In this document: one piece after another, positions 48,996 through 61,800 of the stretch
Layout of the letters: every line of letters starts with the position of its first letter
Position numbering within the stretch: position 1 is the stretch's first letter
Source of the DNA: Dermatophagoides farinae
Taxonomy: Eukaryota; Arthropoda; Arachnida; Sarcoptiformes; Pyroglyphidae
Assembly (NCBI RefSeq): GCF_024713945.1
Contig: NC_134679.1
Location: forward strand, 4,531,001-4,595,000
Reading direction: 5' to 3'
DNA length: 64,000 bases
The notes under the pieces: model-generated
Databases searched by the model: none
What the model was told of the DNA's origin: nothing
What the model saw: the letters and a program-made list of their open reading frames with translations, nothing else
Translations under genes and position numbers: made by a program

Positions 48996-50960
48996 GATGA
49001 ATGTGGCGTTCTATTTTGACTATTTTGCAGAACGCAAACAAAACACACGTCGGAAGTTAACAGGATACGTTTGTTATGAAATGGTCACAGGCAAATTGGA
49101 ACTATATGATGAATTCTTGAAATAATTTGAATATAATAAAGCAGCAACAGAAGATTTGTTTTGATGAGTTTTCGATTGGTGGTTATGGTGACCGTCACCA
49201 AAATCTAAAACAAAATGGCTTTGATGATTGATGACGATTGTGTAGTAGTTCCTTTTGGAATCTTTTTCTTTTCTTGATCGTAGTCTTCAAATGAATTCTG
49301 GTAAGTGGGATGAACGAAAAATGAATGCCTAAAGCCTACAAAAAAATAGACTAAGATCTTGTTGAATAAATGAACGAAAAATTAATTTATGATCACACAA
49401 ACAGATACAACTGTAGACCAACATCATCAACATCATCATCATCATCATCATCGGTCCACCCAATATACTCCTCCCCACAAATCGAATGGTCCTCCTACCT
49501 TTTCACTGAAGTAATCTTTAATACATTTTAGTCGAATTGTAGATGGGAAAGGCCTATGTCTTCTCTCTCTCTCTCCCGGTTGCTGTTGGTGGTGTATAGA
49601 TCCTTTTTGAAACAAAAAAAAATCTGGCATCAATTTTTTTATGGTTTTTAAATCTATTTGTTTCTATGCTTTTTTGTGTTGTTATTGTTGTTGATGATTA
49701 CTGATTTGTAGAATGATGATGATAATGACAATTATCGATTTTGATGATGATCAAATTTTTTTTTGTCATGTTATACTAATGTACATGTGTGTATGTATAA
49801 TACACTTGATGATTAAAAATCACTAGGCGGACAAATTATTTAGAATTGAACATTTTTTTTCCCCCAGCACTATAGTGCACTGACAATCACCATGGATGCG
49901 CAAATCAGGAAAAAAAACCATTGAAAACGATAATTTGGGAGTTAATTTTGAACTTTGATCTCATCATCAAAATCGTCATTGTCTTGAGTTTTATATTATA
50001 AATGATGATAAATGAAATGTATTTATTATTTCAAAAAAAAAACAAGCTAGATATATATTCGATTGATTAAATGATTTTTTATGGCCTCATAAAATTGCCG
50101 ATAAATTCCTATATATGAAAAAAAAGATGATGATATGAAATACAAACATAATTCATTGTGTGTGTGTGTGTGTGTATGTGATGATGATGATGATAATGAA
50201 AATGAAAACATTTTTTGTTTGAAAAGTAATTGTATTGTGTGTTATTTGGCAGAGAATGTTAATCAAAAACAAAACAAAAAAAAACATTGCAAAATGCAAA
50301 ATATTCGTCAAATATAATGAATGTTTTTTTCGTTGTTTTAACATGGCAAATGGTTCAATCTTTTTTTTTTTTTGGTCAAAATCAATGATGATTGAATGTT
50401 AATTCATTGTCATTCAAACATTTCTAATGGAATTAATTATTTGTGTGTGCAAGGTTGTTGTTAGGTGGTTGATGTGAATGAAAGTAAAAAAAAAATTAAT
50501 CACAACGGAAACGGGAAAAAATTTTCATAACTGGAAGCTCATTCATTGGTCGATTTTTTTTTGTTATATCAGAAAAGAATCAAGAATCACCGAAAGGGGT
50601 TAGAAATTTGAGTTTTTTTTTCATTTTTTTTTTTTTTAGTAATAATTGGTTACGAAAAAAAATTTGTAAATAATCATATAAAATATATAAAGAAAATATA
50701 TTTGTATTGAGAATTGATAAAAAATAAGAAGGCAAACAATAATTTGATAATTATTGATTGATGGCTATGTTTTTTTTTTGGACATGAAACAATTTATTAT
50801 ATTTGGTCTCATCATGCTGCAAATTCTTTTTTTTATTGGTATGTGTATTGGTTTTTTTTGTTGTTACGTTTTCTGGATTTTGATTATTTGGTCCCATTTT
50901 TTCCGTTTTAAACATTCTTCCAATTGAATCTAATGCTATTTTGTGGTGATATCTATATCT
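48996..50960. other. Intergenic between innexins A and B
   Basis: About 2 kb; ATC repeat (49428-49453), CT run (49561-49575), (TG)n at 50157-50175 and many poly(T) tracts. No coding support. Upstream regulation of innexin A is expected in its 5' part. Confidence 0.55.
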
Positions 50961-52326
50961 TTATCTTTCTTCGGGCGTTTCGTTTCCAGATTTATTTATT
51001 ATCGGTTCTTTTTCATTATCATTACCGTTGCTTGATTTCATAATCTCTTCGGAATATCTTTCAATAAATTCGCGAAAGTTTTGTCCTTCCATATTTTTAC
51101 ATAATAGATAACTACAATAATGGGAAAAAATTGTAAATAAAAATAAAAATGATTATCAATGAACTTACAGTAAGAACCAATCACCAATCTTCGTTACACT
51201 AAGAACAATGTTCAAATTATATGGATTACAAAGACGAGCTCGTGATTTGAGCATAGTTTTACGAACAGGATCCAAAAATATGACAAACAAACGATAAACA
51301 AGCAATGCTCCAGTGATGATGGCCAAAAAGACAAACCAAAACCAAAGGAAAACGTAAATTTTTTCATTGACAATATTCAGTGGTAATATGCAAAGAGCAT
51401 CATGACGTTGAACATCACCAGAAGAACCATATCGATGGAACGTACATTTAGTCATACGGGGAAATATGGCAATCATTGGATCGACTCGATTTTCCTGATC
51501 CATTTCAGTATATTGAATAACATCAAAACCATAGGTAGAGAAAGCTCCGCCAAGGAATGCGTCGATCAGATACATTTGAAGAATGACGTTAACAAAATTT
51601 AAAAATTCACAAAATACATAATAATAAAAGTACGAATTATGATATCTGAATTTTGTGATTATCATAAACAAATATAAAAATTTTAATGAAATTAATGATT
51701 TTTAAGAAAACATCAAAATTATGAACGTACCTGATATTGGTTCGAAAATAATCGACCACCATATTGACCTGTTCATCTCGGTCATCTTTATCCATTATGG
51801 GTGAATCTAGATGAAGTACAAGACTTTTTAATCGTCGTCCTTCCCACATTTTCCAAAGATATCGTGGTATGTAGAACATGACAGCTTGCAGGAACAGGAC
51901 GAAACACACCCATTGGTAGTATTTATGGTAGACACGTTTCTCACCGGGTGTATATTTATCAATACCAGGATGTGGTACTTCGACACCAATTTTTTTATCC
52001 AATGCATCAGGTAATGTAAACGTTGAATGAATCCTATATGTATATTCCGAATCAATGATTAGCAATTTTGATTGATTTCAAAAAAAAAAATAAATAATAA
52101 TTAAATAAACGAACCAACAATATGTATCAAGTAATGCAGGTGGTACATCGTCCCTTTGTATACAATCTATAGGGTCACCAAAATATTGATTGGATGTGAC
52201 CAGTAAGGAAAAAGCGACCAAAAAAATAACGGTCGCTTTATAATGCAAACGAAATACATTATTATCGATGCTATAATCATCAAGTTTGATTAGGCTACGA
52301 ATCGAGCCAAGCACATCATAGACCAT
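50961..52326 (-). CDS. Innexin, copy B (Inx2-like)
   Basis: Gap-junction subunit. Exons 52115..52326, 51731..52033, 51169..51645 and 50961..51111 give 380 residues. Seen: start MVYDVLGSIRSLIKLDDYSI then DNNVFRLHYKATVIFL, very like Drosophila Inx2; DPIDC…DTYCWIHSTFT; YYQWVCFVLFLQAVMFYIPR; KCTFHRYGSSGDVQ…LC; and C-terminal DWFLLYLLCKNMEGQNFREF. The first intron uses a GTTCGT donor inside TYCW. The last exon codes the 50-residue cytosolic tail and is short enough to be missed. An upstream ATG-rich (CA/TG) simple repeat lies 5'. Confidence 0.93.
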
Positions 52327-53611
52327 TTTTCTTTTTTTGTGGAATAAGATTCTAGCCGACCATAAACAAATTCACCAGCATATAAATAAATGTGTGTGTG
52401 TGTGTGTGAAAAATAGATCATATGGTTGCCAATGTGATGCTAATATCGTTGGTTTAATGATGTATAAATATTGATATATTGAGTATATTAAGGCACAAGA
52501 TTGTAAGGAAATTCTTTGGCAACGACAATATATGGGATCGAATTCAATAGTCACAGCATCCGAAAAAAATATGTATGTGCGTGGGCGATCAAATTGATAA
52601 TGGGGATGTTTTTTTTTCACTTTGTATAGTCCAGCACTACTAAAACACTACACAAGCACACACGTACGTAAAAAAAAAAATAAGACACAGGGGTAAAATT
52701 TATCTTGTCATCGAATAAGTTGTTGCTTTTGCTATATGGTAATACCACCATCAATGATGATAATGATGATTGATGCTTAAAGCAGTGGAACAAATAAAAA
52801 AAAGGGGACAGTCACAATCGGAATGATGATATCATTATTGTCAAAGTAGAAGAAGCAGCAGCAGCAGCGGATTGGCAACGTCGACCACCATAAACGAGTT
52901 TCAATAGATGTATGAAACAAAAAAAAAAGCTGCTTGCTTTCTTTCTCTCTTCTATAGAGATGGCCGTTCCCAAATTGACTGTCTGGATGGTGATGATGAT
53001 GTTTATGATTACGATGTTTTGATAGTCAAGAGAGATGCGATTTTTGTCTGATATGTTGGTTGATTATTGGAATGGATGGATGCCTACTTGATGTATTTGT
53101 ATAGTAAAGAAAATGGGAAAAATTAAACTATTATATATTGTATTGTTATGTTATAATAGATAGAGCAGTATTTTTTGATCAAAAAAAAAATGACTTACCA
53201 AGACAATTTTTGACAATGACGATTTATGATTACATCTTGATGATGATGATAGTCTAGAATCGAGCCAGTTATAAGTGTGTCTGTGTGTGTGCCAGCTAGC
53301 TACCAAGCTAGCTCAAGAACAAAGAAGGGTCCATTTTTTCTTTTCTTTTTTTGTTTTGTTTTGTTTTCCAGTTTGCGCATGTCTCTTATGAAATAGGCCT
53401 TGAGTTTTTTTCATTTGTTGTCGTCATACAGACGGGCTCAACTATATCTTGTCGAATTACAAACCTACAAACATTTGTGAATGTATACAGTTTTAGTATT
53501 TAACCAAATGAATAAAATTCCGGTATACAAATTGAAAATAAGATTAAAAAGTATCTATTGCCATTATTTTGACCGAGGAGCGTTATTTCCTGTATGTACT
53601 TGCAATGTATT
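52327..53611. other. Intergenic 5' of innexin B, before tRNA
   Basis: About 1.3 kb with (TG)n at 52391-52408, CAG/AGC repeats near 52853-52869, and GAT repeats. No gene supported. Confidence 0.55.
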
Positions 53612-53781
53612 GACCGCGTAGCGCAGTGGATTAGCGCGTTGGACTTCTACCTTTAAACTATGACCTTTATCAAAAAACATGAATTAAAGGGTTAAAAAAG
53701 GATAAAAACAGGGTAAAATTGTTTATCTGTGTATTTTAGAAGGAAATCCAAAGGTCAAGGGTTCAAATCCCTTCTCGGTCG
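53612..53781 (+). tRNA. tRNA-Arg (anticodon TCT) with a 96-bp intron
   Basis: Mature parts are 53612..53649 and 53746..53781; the intron 53650..53745 sits after position 37, the canonical site. Seen: acceptor GACCGCG pairing with CTCGGTC (one mismatch), D-stem GCGC/GCGC, anticodon stem TTGGA/TCCAA, loop with TCT (53646-53648), T-arm AGGGTTCAAATCCCT. Box A (TAGCGCAGTGG) and box B (GGTTCAAATCC) are present. The exon layout matches the intron-containing Arg-TCT isoacceptor of animals. A TTTTTT run at 53792-53797 can end Pol III transcription. The last 13 bp around the 3' end recur at 54163-54175. Confidence 0.87.
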
Positions 53782-53806
53782 ATTTGGTTACTTTTTTGCC
53801 TGTCTA

Positions 53807-53985
53807 TCCTTGACGGTCAATATAGCTGGATAACCGCAGGGCTAACCTAACCTAACCGGCTGCGCCGCCCCCCTACTTGGTATCCAGCCAAAGATATCAA
53901 TCCTTGACGGTTAATACAGCTGGATACCCGCAGGTAGGGACGGCTGCGCCGCCCCTCCAACTTGGCATCCGGCCAAAGGTGTCAA
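53807..53985. repeat. Tandem duplication, unit about 85-94 bp
   Basis: Both copies begin TCCTTGACGG and end with TATCAA/TGTCAA, and share CAGCTGGAT-like, CGGCTGCGCCGCC and GGTATCC/GGCATCC segments. Copy 1 carries an extra CCTAA run in place of TAGGGA. They are clearly diverged, so the duplication is not recent. Confidence 0.7.
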
Positions 53986-54137
53986 TTTTAACGCTTCGTG
54001 CCTGGGGGTGGTTTTCCATGCACGGCGTGTTACTTCCGGCCTTCGGGTTGGTACCGCAGGGTCAGCCATGACTTGTGTGTTACACCTGACACTTTTGAAA
54101 ATGTTACGTATATCGAACAGCATACTTATTATTGCTT

Positions 54138-54157
54138 ACCAACCTAACCTAACCTAA
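54138..54157. repeat. Telomere-like CCTAA run
   Basis: CCTAACCTAACCTAA, the complement of the arthropod telomere motif TTAGG, lies near the right end of the insertion; a second run is at about 53843-53857. Interstitial rather than terminal here. Confidence 0.6.
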
Positions 54158-54175
54158 TCTCATCTCGGTCGATTT

Positions 54176-55804
54176 TTTCCTTTTTTTACAACTAACTTGA
54201 TGATCTGATAAGAAAAGAAACACGCGGTTAAATATTTTGTAGCTAAGAGGTTTTGATGTCACGTAGTATATGAACGGTTAGGATTAAAAACAAACAGCAA
54301 AATTTTTGCGTCAGATTTATATGAAAGTAAATATAACAAATATAAATAAAAAAAAGTGAACATCTACATTGCAATGAGAGTAAATAAATGAGATATATAT
54401 GATAACAATAATTTCAAATACAAAGTGAAATACATTGGGATTCTGTGATACAACAACTGTCTCATGTCAACAATTTTTTTTTATTATCAAACTCATCCAT
54501 AACCGATTCACTGGTCATCATTCAAATAATTTGTTGAGCCGCTAAAAATATATGCAACAAGTTGGATTATGATCAGCAACAACAGCAATCGGATTTTTTT
54601 TCAGTAAATATCAATGAAAAGTCTTATGATCAAGTATTAGTTGCAAGTATACAGCGGTGTCTCGATTAACAATGGTTCCGGTTATTTTCATCGTTAAACG
54701 AGATAACACTATGTGTAGGATTCCAATGTGAAAAAACTTTTTTTTTTTTTGTTGTCAAGTTCTACAATCAATCAATCAATCAATCGATTAAAAAACAATT
54801 ATAATCGATTCAAGTAAACAATTTGGTCGGAACTTTTGATCCAAGATGAACTTCATTATCAAAAGTTTACGTTGTCCAATCAATAATGAAGCAACAAATT
54901 TGATGCAATCGCAATCAAAACAAAAACAAATGCATTCCTTTTTTATTATATTCAGTATAATATGGAATTTTTTTTTTATTTCATCATTACGATTTTTTGT
55001 TTCATTTATAGACATCTGCAAGATTGATGACAATATAACTCTTACATTAAATGTAGATGTAGATGATAAATTTTTAGAACCAAAAAAAAAAATCATTCTA
55101 TCCATAATATATAGATAGATAGGTAAACAATGAAGCTCTTTTATGTTTTAGTACATTTTATGTCCTCGCATAAAAACCATATTTCAATCATTGCAATTGC
55201 AATCAATGATCATCAGTATATCATTCAATATCAATCGAATTATATTAATAAGAAGAGAAAAAAAAGTAAAATCCAATAGGAAATTTTCTTCATTTCAGAC
55301 ATATTAATAAATATAATAATAATAACGTTCATTGATCACATCCAGATCTTTTCATAGAAATAGTGATAAGATTAGACAAGAGAAAGAAAAATTCTCAACA
55401 AGAAAAAAAAACAAAGAACAAAATGTCATCATAATCATCATCCAATATAATATTATGGATATATGATCGTCCTCGACGTTTTTTTTTTAATTTTCTTCTA
55501 AATATGATAAATACACTTGTACAGAAATATGTAAAAAAAAATTTATGATGATCAAATAAAGACAAATGATGATTAGCACAAAATAAAATAAAAAAAATGA
55601 GAACAAAAACTTTTTTTATTTGAATCTATAAAAAAAATAAATGTGCGTGTTTCCTCTACAGGAAACTGAAAATTGGAAATTTTTTTACAAAACAAAGATT
55701 TGAGCAGAAGAAAAAGGTTTATCCAATTTATTATTTAAGGTCTTGGAATATGTGTGTTATCCGATTCCAAAATTAGAAATTTTTGTGATTGCTATTATTT
55801 ATAT
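54176..55804. other. Intergenic 3' of the tRNA insertion to innexin C
   Basis: About 1.6 kb, AT-rich, with CAATCAAT repeats near 54770 and poly(T)/poly(A) tracts. The frames at 54788-55118 overlap on opposite strands and look like random AT sequence. Confidence 0.55.
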
Positions 55805-57352
55805 TTAAACATTAGTATCGTTGACTTGTTTCTCATAGTTGGAATCATCACCATCTTTGATTTTTTTCGACAAATCTCTCATTACATCACGAAAATGCAT
55901 TGGATCAAGATTTTTACTTAGCTATAAAGAAAAACATTTTGAATTAAAGAATTTTGTTTCAAATTAGATTTTTTTTTTTTTTGTACATGAATGACTAACT
56001 TACCAGATGAATGACAAACCAATCGGCATATGTGGATTGATCGAGTATTGTCTGTAAATCTTTTGGTTCGGCAAGACGTTGAAATTTACTGAGTAAAAAA
56101 TATCGTACACCAGGAAATACCATCAAAATCAAGCGTCGAATGATCGATATAGAAGAGAATATGGTGACCAAATATAACCAAAACCAGAATACGACGTACA
56201 TTTTTTCATTCAATATATTCAACGGTAACATACAAAGATGGTCAGTTCTAATCATGAAAGCAGAGAATATTTTTAACATATATAATATATTAAACATTAA
56301 TTCTTACTTGACAATATCACCGGATGGACCAAATCGTCTGAATGTACATTTAGTCATTTTTGGAAATGTTTTAGCCATAGGATCGACTCGTTCTGAATAA
56401 TCACCATCAAGAAACATGAGAACATCAAGACCATAGCTGGCAAATTGTCCACCCAAAAACCAATTGATGAACATCTATATATATTGTTTATATGTTAGCA
56501 TAGCTTATTATAGCAAAAGGTCATTGAATACATACCATTTGAATTATAACGTTTACCAGATTCCATACTTCACAGAGAAAATATCGGAAAGCATAACTAC
56601 TGTTACGTCCGAATGATTTATAAAGATACGTGACCAGATTCGATTTACCTGTCGTTTTCTTTTCATTTTCCAATATTGCTTTGTTCAGATCATTTATTAT
56701 GTCTTTCATTTTGTCTACGGGGGAAAAAAATAAACAGACAAATAAATGGTAGTTATATTTTGAAAACACACTTACTTTTTTCCCATAATTTCCATAATAA
56801 ATGTGCTACATAGAATGTTAATGCTTGAAGAAAAAGAACGACACCAACCCATTGATAATAGGAATGTTCAATTACTTCATCTTTTACATGTTTAGCCTCT
56901 TCAACAAATTCTTTATATTGTTCTACACCCGGTGCCGATACTTCATAGCCGATAACTGATGATGATAAAAAAAAGTTTGCAAGACAAATTTACATAAGGA
57001 ACCGTAGCATCGTTAAATTTAAACACACATACTTTTCATCAATCCTTTTGGCAAGGTAAATGTCCCTTCAATCTGAAAGAATCATTTTCATTATTATTCA
57101 AATATTTATTTATTTATTCAAGCTAAAATTTACCCAACAATATGAATTGATTACGGCATCCGGAACCGTACCATCTTTGACATTTATACATTGAATTGGT
57201 TTGCCGAAAAATTGTTCACCAGCCAACAAGAGACTGCCGATGATCAGAAATGAAAATGTAAAACGATAATGTAAACGAAATGTTAGATCATCGATGGTCA
57301 CTTCACGGATTTTAGCTAGATTTTTTTCAAGAATAAAAAAAATATCCATCAT
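55805..57352 (-). CDS. Innexin, copy C (more introns, divergent)
   Basis: Gap-junction subunit. Exons 57134..57352, 57033..57072 (40 bp), 56776..56955, 56536..56714, 56308..56474, 56004..56247 and 55805..55921 give 381 residues when started at MMDIFFILEKNL; that start places FRLHY at the same distance as in copies A and B. Seen: KPIQC…NSYCWIEGTFTLP, YYQWVGVVLFLQ, KCTFRRFGPSGDI…LC, VVFWFWLY and DWFVIHL. It has six introns against two and three in its neighbours, and lower identity, so it is the older paralogue or has changed faster. A second possible N-terminus uses micro-exons 57495..57521 and 57399..57417 joined to 57315. Confidence 0.88.
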
Positions 57353-58081
57353 CCAGATTGATTAATCTAAAATCTTTCAAATGTGTCTTTTCACTTACTC
57401 AGATATTTTAAACGACTCTAAACGACAATGAAAAAATAAAAAAAAATGAACATCATAATAATCTATTCTATACATTTAATGTTATAATACTTACAATTGG
57501 AACAAGTTTAGCTAAACTCATTCTGATTCTTTTGAATTTTTATGATATTTTCGATAAATATTAGTATTCGAAAATATAAGAGACTAGGTGAAAATTCACA
57601 ACAGTGTTTCATAAAGGCTAATTTCAATAGTTTCAATAGGTGTTGTGATGATGTATACACACACCCACCACAACCAATATTAATTGGATTAGTAACCAGA
57701 CAACAACAAAAAAAATTGATGTGCACTGCTGATCTAATGATATATTTGAAAAAAATAATATAATAAAATTAAAACCAATTCATTGGATTCATTGGATAGG
57801 ATCAACAAGTAATATATGTGCATCCATACACCAACTATTTGATTTGGAAAAATGATAAATATACGGTCTCTACGGTTAAATGTATGATCCTTTGTATATA
57901 TGTGTGTGTGTGTATGTGTGTTTGATAAGAGAACCACTGCCACCATCAAGGCGTTTCTAGTTGATAATATATCTGAAATATGATAATCGGCAAATGATCA
58001 TGAAGATGTTGTTATAATCACGATGATAATGTTGATGATGATGATGATTATGAGTATGTTGGATGTTGATTGGTTTGACTA

Positions 58082-58108
58082 TTTTTTTTTTTTTTTTTTT
58101 TTTTTTTT
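58082..58108. repeat. Poly(T) tract, 27 bp
   Basis: Longest homopolymer in the window. Confidence 0.9.
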
Positions 58109-58436
58109 GTTAACGTTTGTGTAAAAAAAAAGTTGATATTTCTCATTCAAATTGATGATTGTTATCATCGTTTAAATCTCTAGGCAACAATCGTCATAGG
58201 TCTGATCTTTTTTTTTTGTTTATGATTGGTTGGCCAATGTTGAACATTGTTGTTATTACAACGATTAGTCAAAAAAAAAAAAAAAAAAATTTCTGCTAGA
58301 AACTAAAACAAAACAATAATGTTGTTTTTCTACTGAATACCAATGTAGGCAAATAAAAACAAAAAACAAAAAATGTTCATAATAAATTCACAATGACAAT
58401 GACATACCGGAAAAGTGGATTGGAATGAATTTAAAA

Positions 58437-58462
<26 letters not shown>
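58437..58462. repeat. (CT)n microsatellite
   Basis: Thirteen CT units without interruption. Confidence 0.9.
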
Positions 58463-58470
<8 letters not shown>

Positions 58471-58860
58471 CACATGACAAATGTGAAAATGTTCATAAAT
58501 AAAGGTACATCTGTACTGAACAATTATTTCAAATTGGAAAGCCAAATTGAAATTGAAATGAGAAATTGGAAAACAATTGTCCACAATAACTAATAGCCTA
58601 TTCAATTAACACACACACACACAATGATGATGATGATGGCCATGAATCGTTTAATGGATGACTGATCAACTGATGATTGCGGTTATACCTGTCGTCAATC
58701 ATTTTTAATGATAATGTTGAAGAGTTAATTACATGAACAAATTTTTATTGTAAATAAAATTTTTTTTTTCAAAGAATCGATTAATATTTTCTAGAATTTT
58801 ATCACAGATTTTTTCATCGAGAAAATTTTAGATAAAAAATATAGAATTAGAAAACAAATT

Positions 58861-61800
58861 TCAAAGAAAATTGGCGCTAAAATTTTCCTCGTTCAATGCT
58901 TCCGGATTTTCAATAAATTTGGTATCATCGAATCGATAGCTGAAAAAATCATTACCAAGATCTATTTCATCATCATCATCATCATCATCAGTATAATCAT
59001 TAGGTTCTATGTTGACAATTTGGCCATCAACAACATCTTGTTGAATAAAGGTGTTTTGTTGTTTATTATCATTATCATGATCAATAACATCAACCATATC
59101 TCGAGTTGTATATAATGAAGGCATGAAAACAATATCTCGACGAATCAATTTTGATGATCGTTCCAATTTTGTTTGGAAATCCACAAGATCCAAATTACGT
59201 GAAGCGATTCGAACATTTTTAATCAATTCATCCACACGCTGTATACAACGGACCATTATACCTTCTTGTAAACCAGTGTATTTCATAATATCGGCAAAAT
59301 GTTGTCCTTTAGCCCATTCATAAACGGCACGTACCGGATCCAGATTCAATTGATCTAAATAATGGGTATCATTATCTTCAATACCGCGTTCATTTTCAGC
59401 CCGTCCAAATTTTATGCATATTTGAACAATTTTTTTGATTATATTATCCAATTCTTCAATCTCTTGTATATGTTGTGTTGATTCAACACTTTGATCGGCA
59501 CGTTTACTATCGAAAATGAAACAAGACAATACCGCCGGTATAGCTTCGTCACTTAGATTACCAAGAAGATTTTCGAATACCACTTCAGTGATAATTAATT
59601 CACTTTCTGATAAGCAACTAGCTATATGACCTTTTGGCTGTAAAACAAGATGTTCATCAAGAAAATGATAATCTTTCAGCACTTCGGTCCGTTGTCGATA
59701 TTCGGGTAATAGTTCCAAACTTTCATTCGATAGTTTGAAATCTAATTGTTCAAGAGAATCTTGCATTTCAGCACGTGCCCGATAAATGTGATAATGTGCC
59801 AAAAATTGTTCACATCGAATGCAAGCATAATGACCTTTGCTCACCGACTTCAAAGCTCGGCCATATTCCTGTAACAACATTATTGTATCGGGATCTAATT
59901 TTCCCAGTTTATCGTGGCCTATAAAATTATCTGCTACATAAACTAGTAGTTGAAAATTTGCAGGTAAATTCAGATCATTCAATTTTTGGCCAGCATCTTC
60001 GGTTGCAAATTTTCTTTTGTTTCTTCCAAACGATGATTTTGATTTCTCATTTTCGATGTTGATTTCTCCTGAATCAATTCCTTTAACCTGTTTGTTAAGT
60101 AAACATATTACTTCCTGCACTGGTATAGATTTCACTTCCAAGTCATCTTTTTCACCAGCAAATAATATGACCAATTCATTGATTGCATTGGCAGATTTTA
60201 GTGATTTTATTAATAAGCCAGCCCGTACGATTTGATCCGTATCTTCAAATACGATAATTCGACCTGAATTCAATAATTTCCTATCCGAAGCTCGAAGAAT
60301 AATCTTGTTCATCAAAGATCGTTTATATTCTTTGAACGTTTTGAAATGTTCAAACCATTCATTGATATCGGTAGAACACTTTTCACATGAAAGTTCAACC
60401 AATTCATTCATCTTGAGGGTGAGCTGTTGAATACCAGATTCAACCGATGATGAAGCTAGTACCTTGTTATGTTCACGATATGAACGTTCGAGAAATTCTT
60501 CAATGGATGAAGCTTGGCTCCTGAGGAAAAATTATTTGAATAATTTTGTTAATAAAAATTCTTACATTTGACTTACTTGAGCATATTCAAAATCATATGA
60601 TAGGTAAGACGAAATTGTGATTCCAATAGCTGTGCTGAACCTTTCATAACAAGATTCAATTCAACCAATGACGGAACCTCATATTTGGCTACAATGATGA
60701 CCGTTCCTTCTGTATCTTTACCACGTCGACCTGCACGACCCGCCATCTGAATATATTCGGCTGGTCGTAAAAATCGTCGACAAATTCCATCATGTTTGTT
60801 CAACGAATCAAACACCACCGTTCTTGCGGGCATATTCACACCCATTGCAAATGTTTCAGTGGCAAATAAAACTTTCACCAAACCAGTGCTGAATAAAATT
60901 TCAGTCAATTCTTTCAGGATGGGTAAAATGCCCGAATGATGGACACCAAAACCACGGACCAACATTGTACTAACTCGTTTTACTTGTTCAAGCTCGAAAT
61001 CGGTTTTGTCTAAATTTTTCAAATGTTTGTATATGAAACGTTTGATGTAGAATGATTCTCTCTTGTTCGTCAATGTTGAATTTTCTTCTTTGATACTTAA
61101 CAACATTGCAAGGTTTTGATCACATTTTCTTCGCGACAATGTAAAACAAATGACCGGTAGTTTGTCATTCTTTTGTAGATGACGTATTAGATTCAGATAT
61201 ATGTTACGTTCGGTTTGTGGTGTACGTTTGATGAAACCAAATTTTGCTTTCCGTTGATCCATTAAATCGGTAGCCAACTCATGATTTGTTTTGTTGATAG
61301 GGCCATCACCGTCAAGAATAAGAATTTGTTGATTCTGTGTCTTACCATCACGGCCCAAGTAGAGATAATGTTTTAGCGGCACTGGACGGCGTGTTGTACT
61401 GATTACATAGATTTGTCGTTGTCGTGTACGACCAAGCCAATCGGAAAATTCAATAACATTCGGTACAGTGGCGCTGAGCAAAACAAGTTTAACCGTAGAC
61501 GGTAAAAGTATGAAAACCTCTTCCCAAACATGACCACGTTTCGTATCGTTAACATAATGACATTCATCAAAGATGACAAATTCCAAATGATTAAGCGTTT
61601 CAGAACTGGCGTAAAGCATTTGAAGAAGAATTTCGGTAGTCATGACAAGACATGGTGCCTCCGAATTAAGTTGAACATCACCTTTATTGTGGCCCCAAAA
61701 ACAAATGTTCGAATGATAATATATAGCCTTATAAAACCCAAACAACGAACCTGTAATGATGCCAACGTTTTTGAATTCGTGTCGTAGGTCACGAAATTTT

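Larger units (their letters stand above)
53786..54162. mobile_element. GC-rich insertion flanked by a 13-bp direct repeat, unclassified
   Basis: A 377-bp GC-rich block in AT-rich surroundings, bounded by TCTCGGTCGATTT at 53773-53785 and again at 54163-54175. The first copy is the tRNA-Arg 3' end, so the repeat looks like a target-site duplication made when the block inserted at the tRNA. Inside are two tandem copies of an 85-94-bp unit (53807..53900 and 53901..53985) and two CCTAACC runs (about 53843-53857 and 54138-54157). One short minus-strand frame has no recognised domain. Length and duplication would suit a short retroposon, but no Pol III promoter or A-rich tail is evident. Family unknown. 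Confidence 0.5.
57522..58860. other. Intergenic between innexin C and SKI2
   Basis: About 1.3 kb; 27-bp poly(T) at 58082-58108, (CT)n at 58437-58462, TG run near 57901 and CA run near 58610. No gene supported. Confidence 0.55.

Noticed and set aside
53911-54123. Minus-strand frame inside the GC-rich block
   Set aside because: No recognised domain; open probably because of high GC. Treated as part of the insertion.
54788-55118. Overlapping open frames on both strands of about 90-105 codons
   Set aside because: AT-rich with no domain or compositional signal, and each is the antisense of the other; chance frames.
57522-57949. Frames on both strands near the (TG)n repeat
   Set aside because: Repeat-derived peptides (HTHTH type) with no support.
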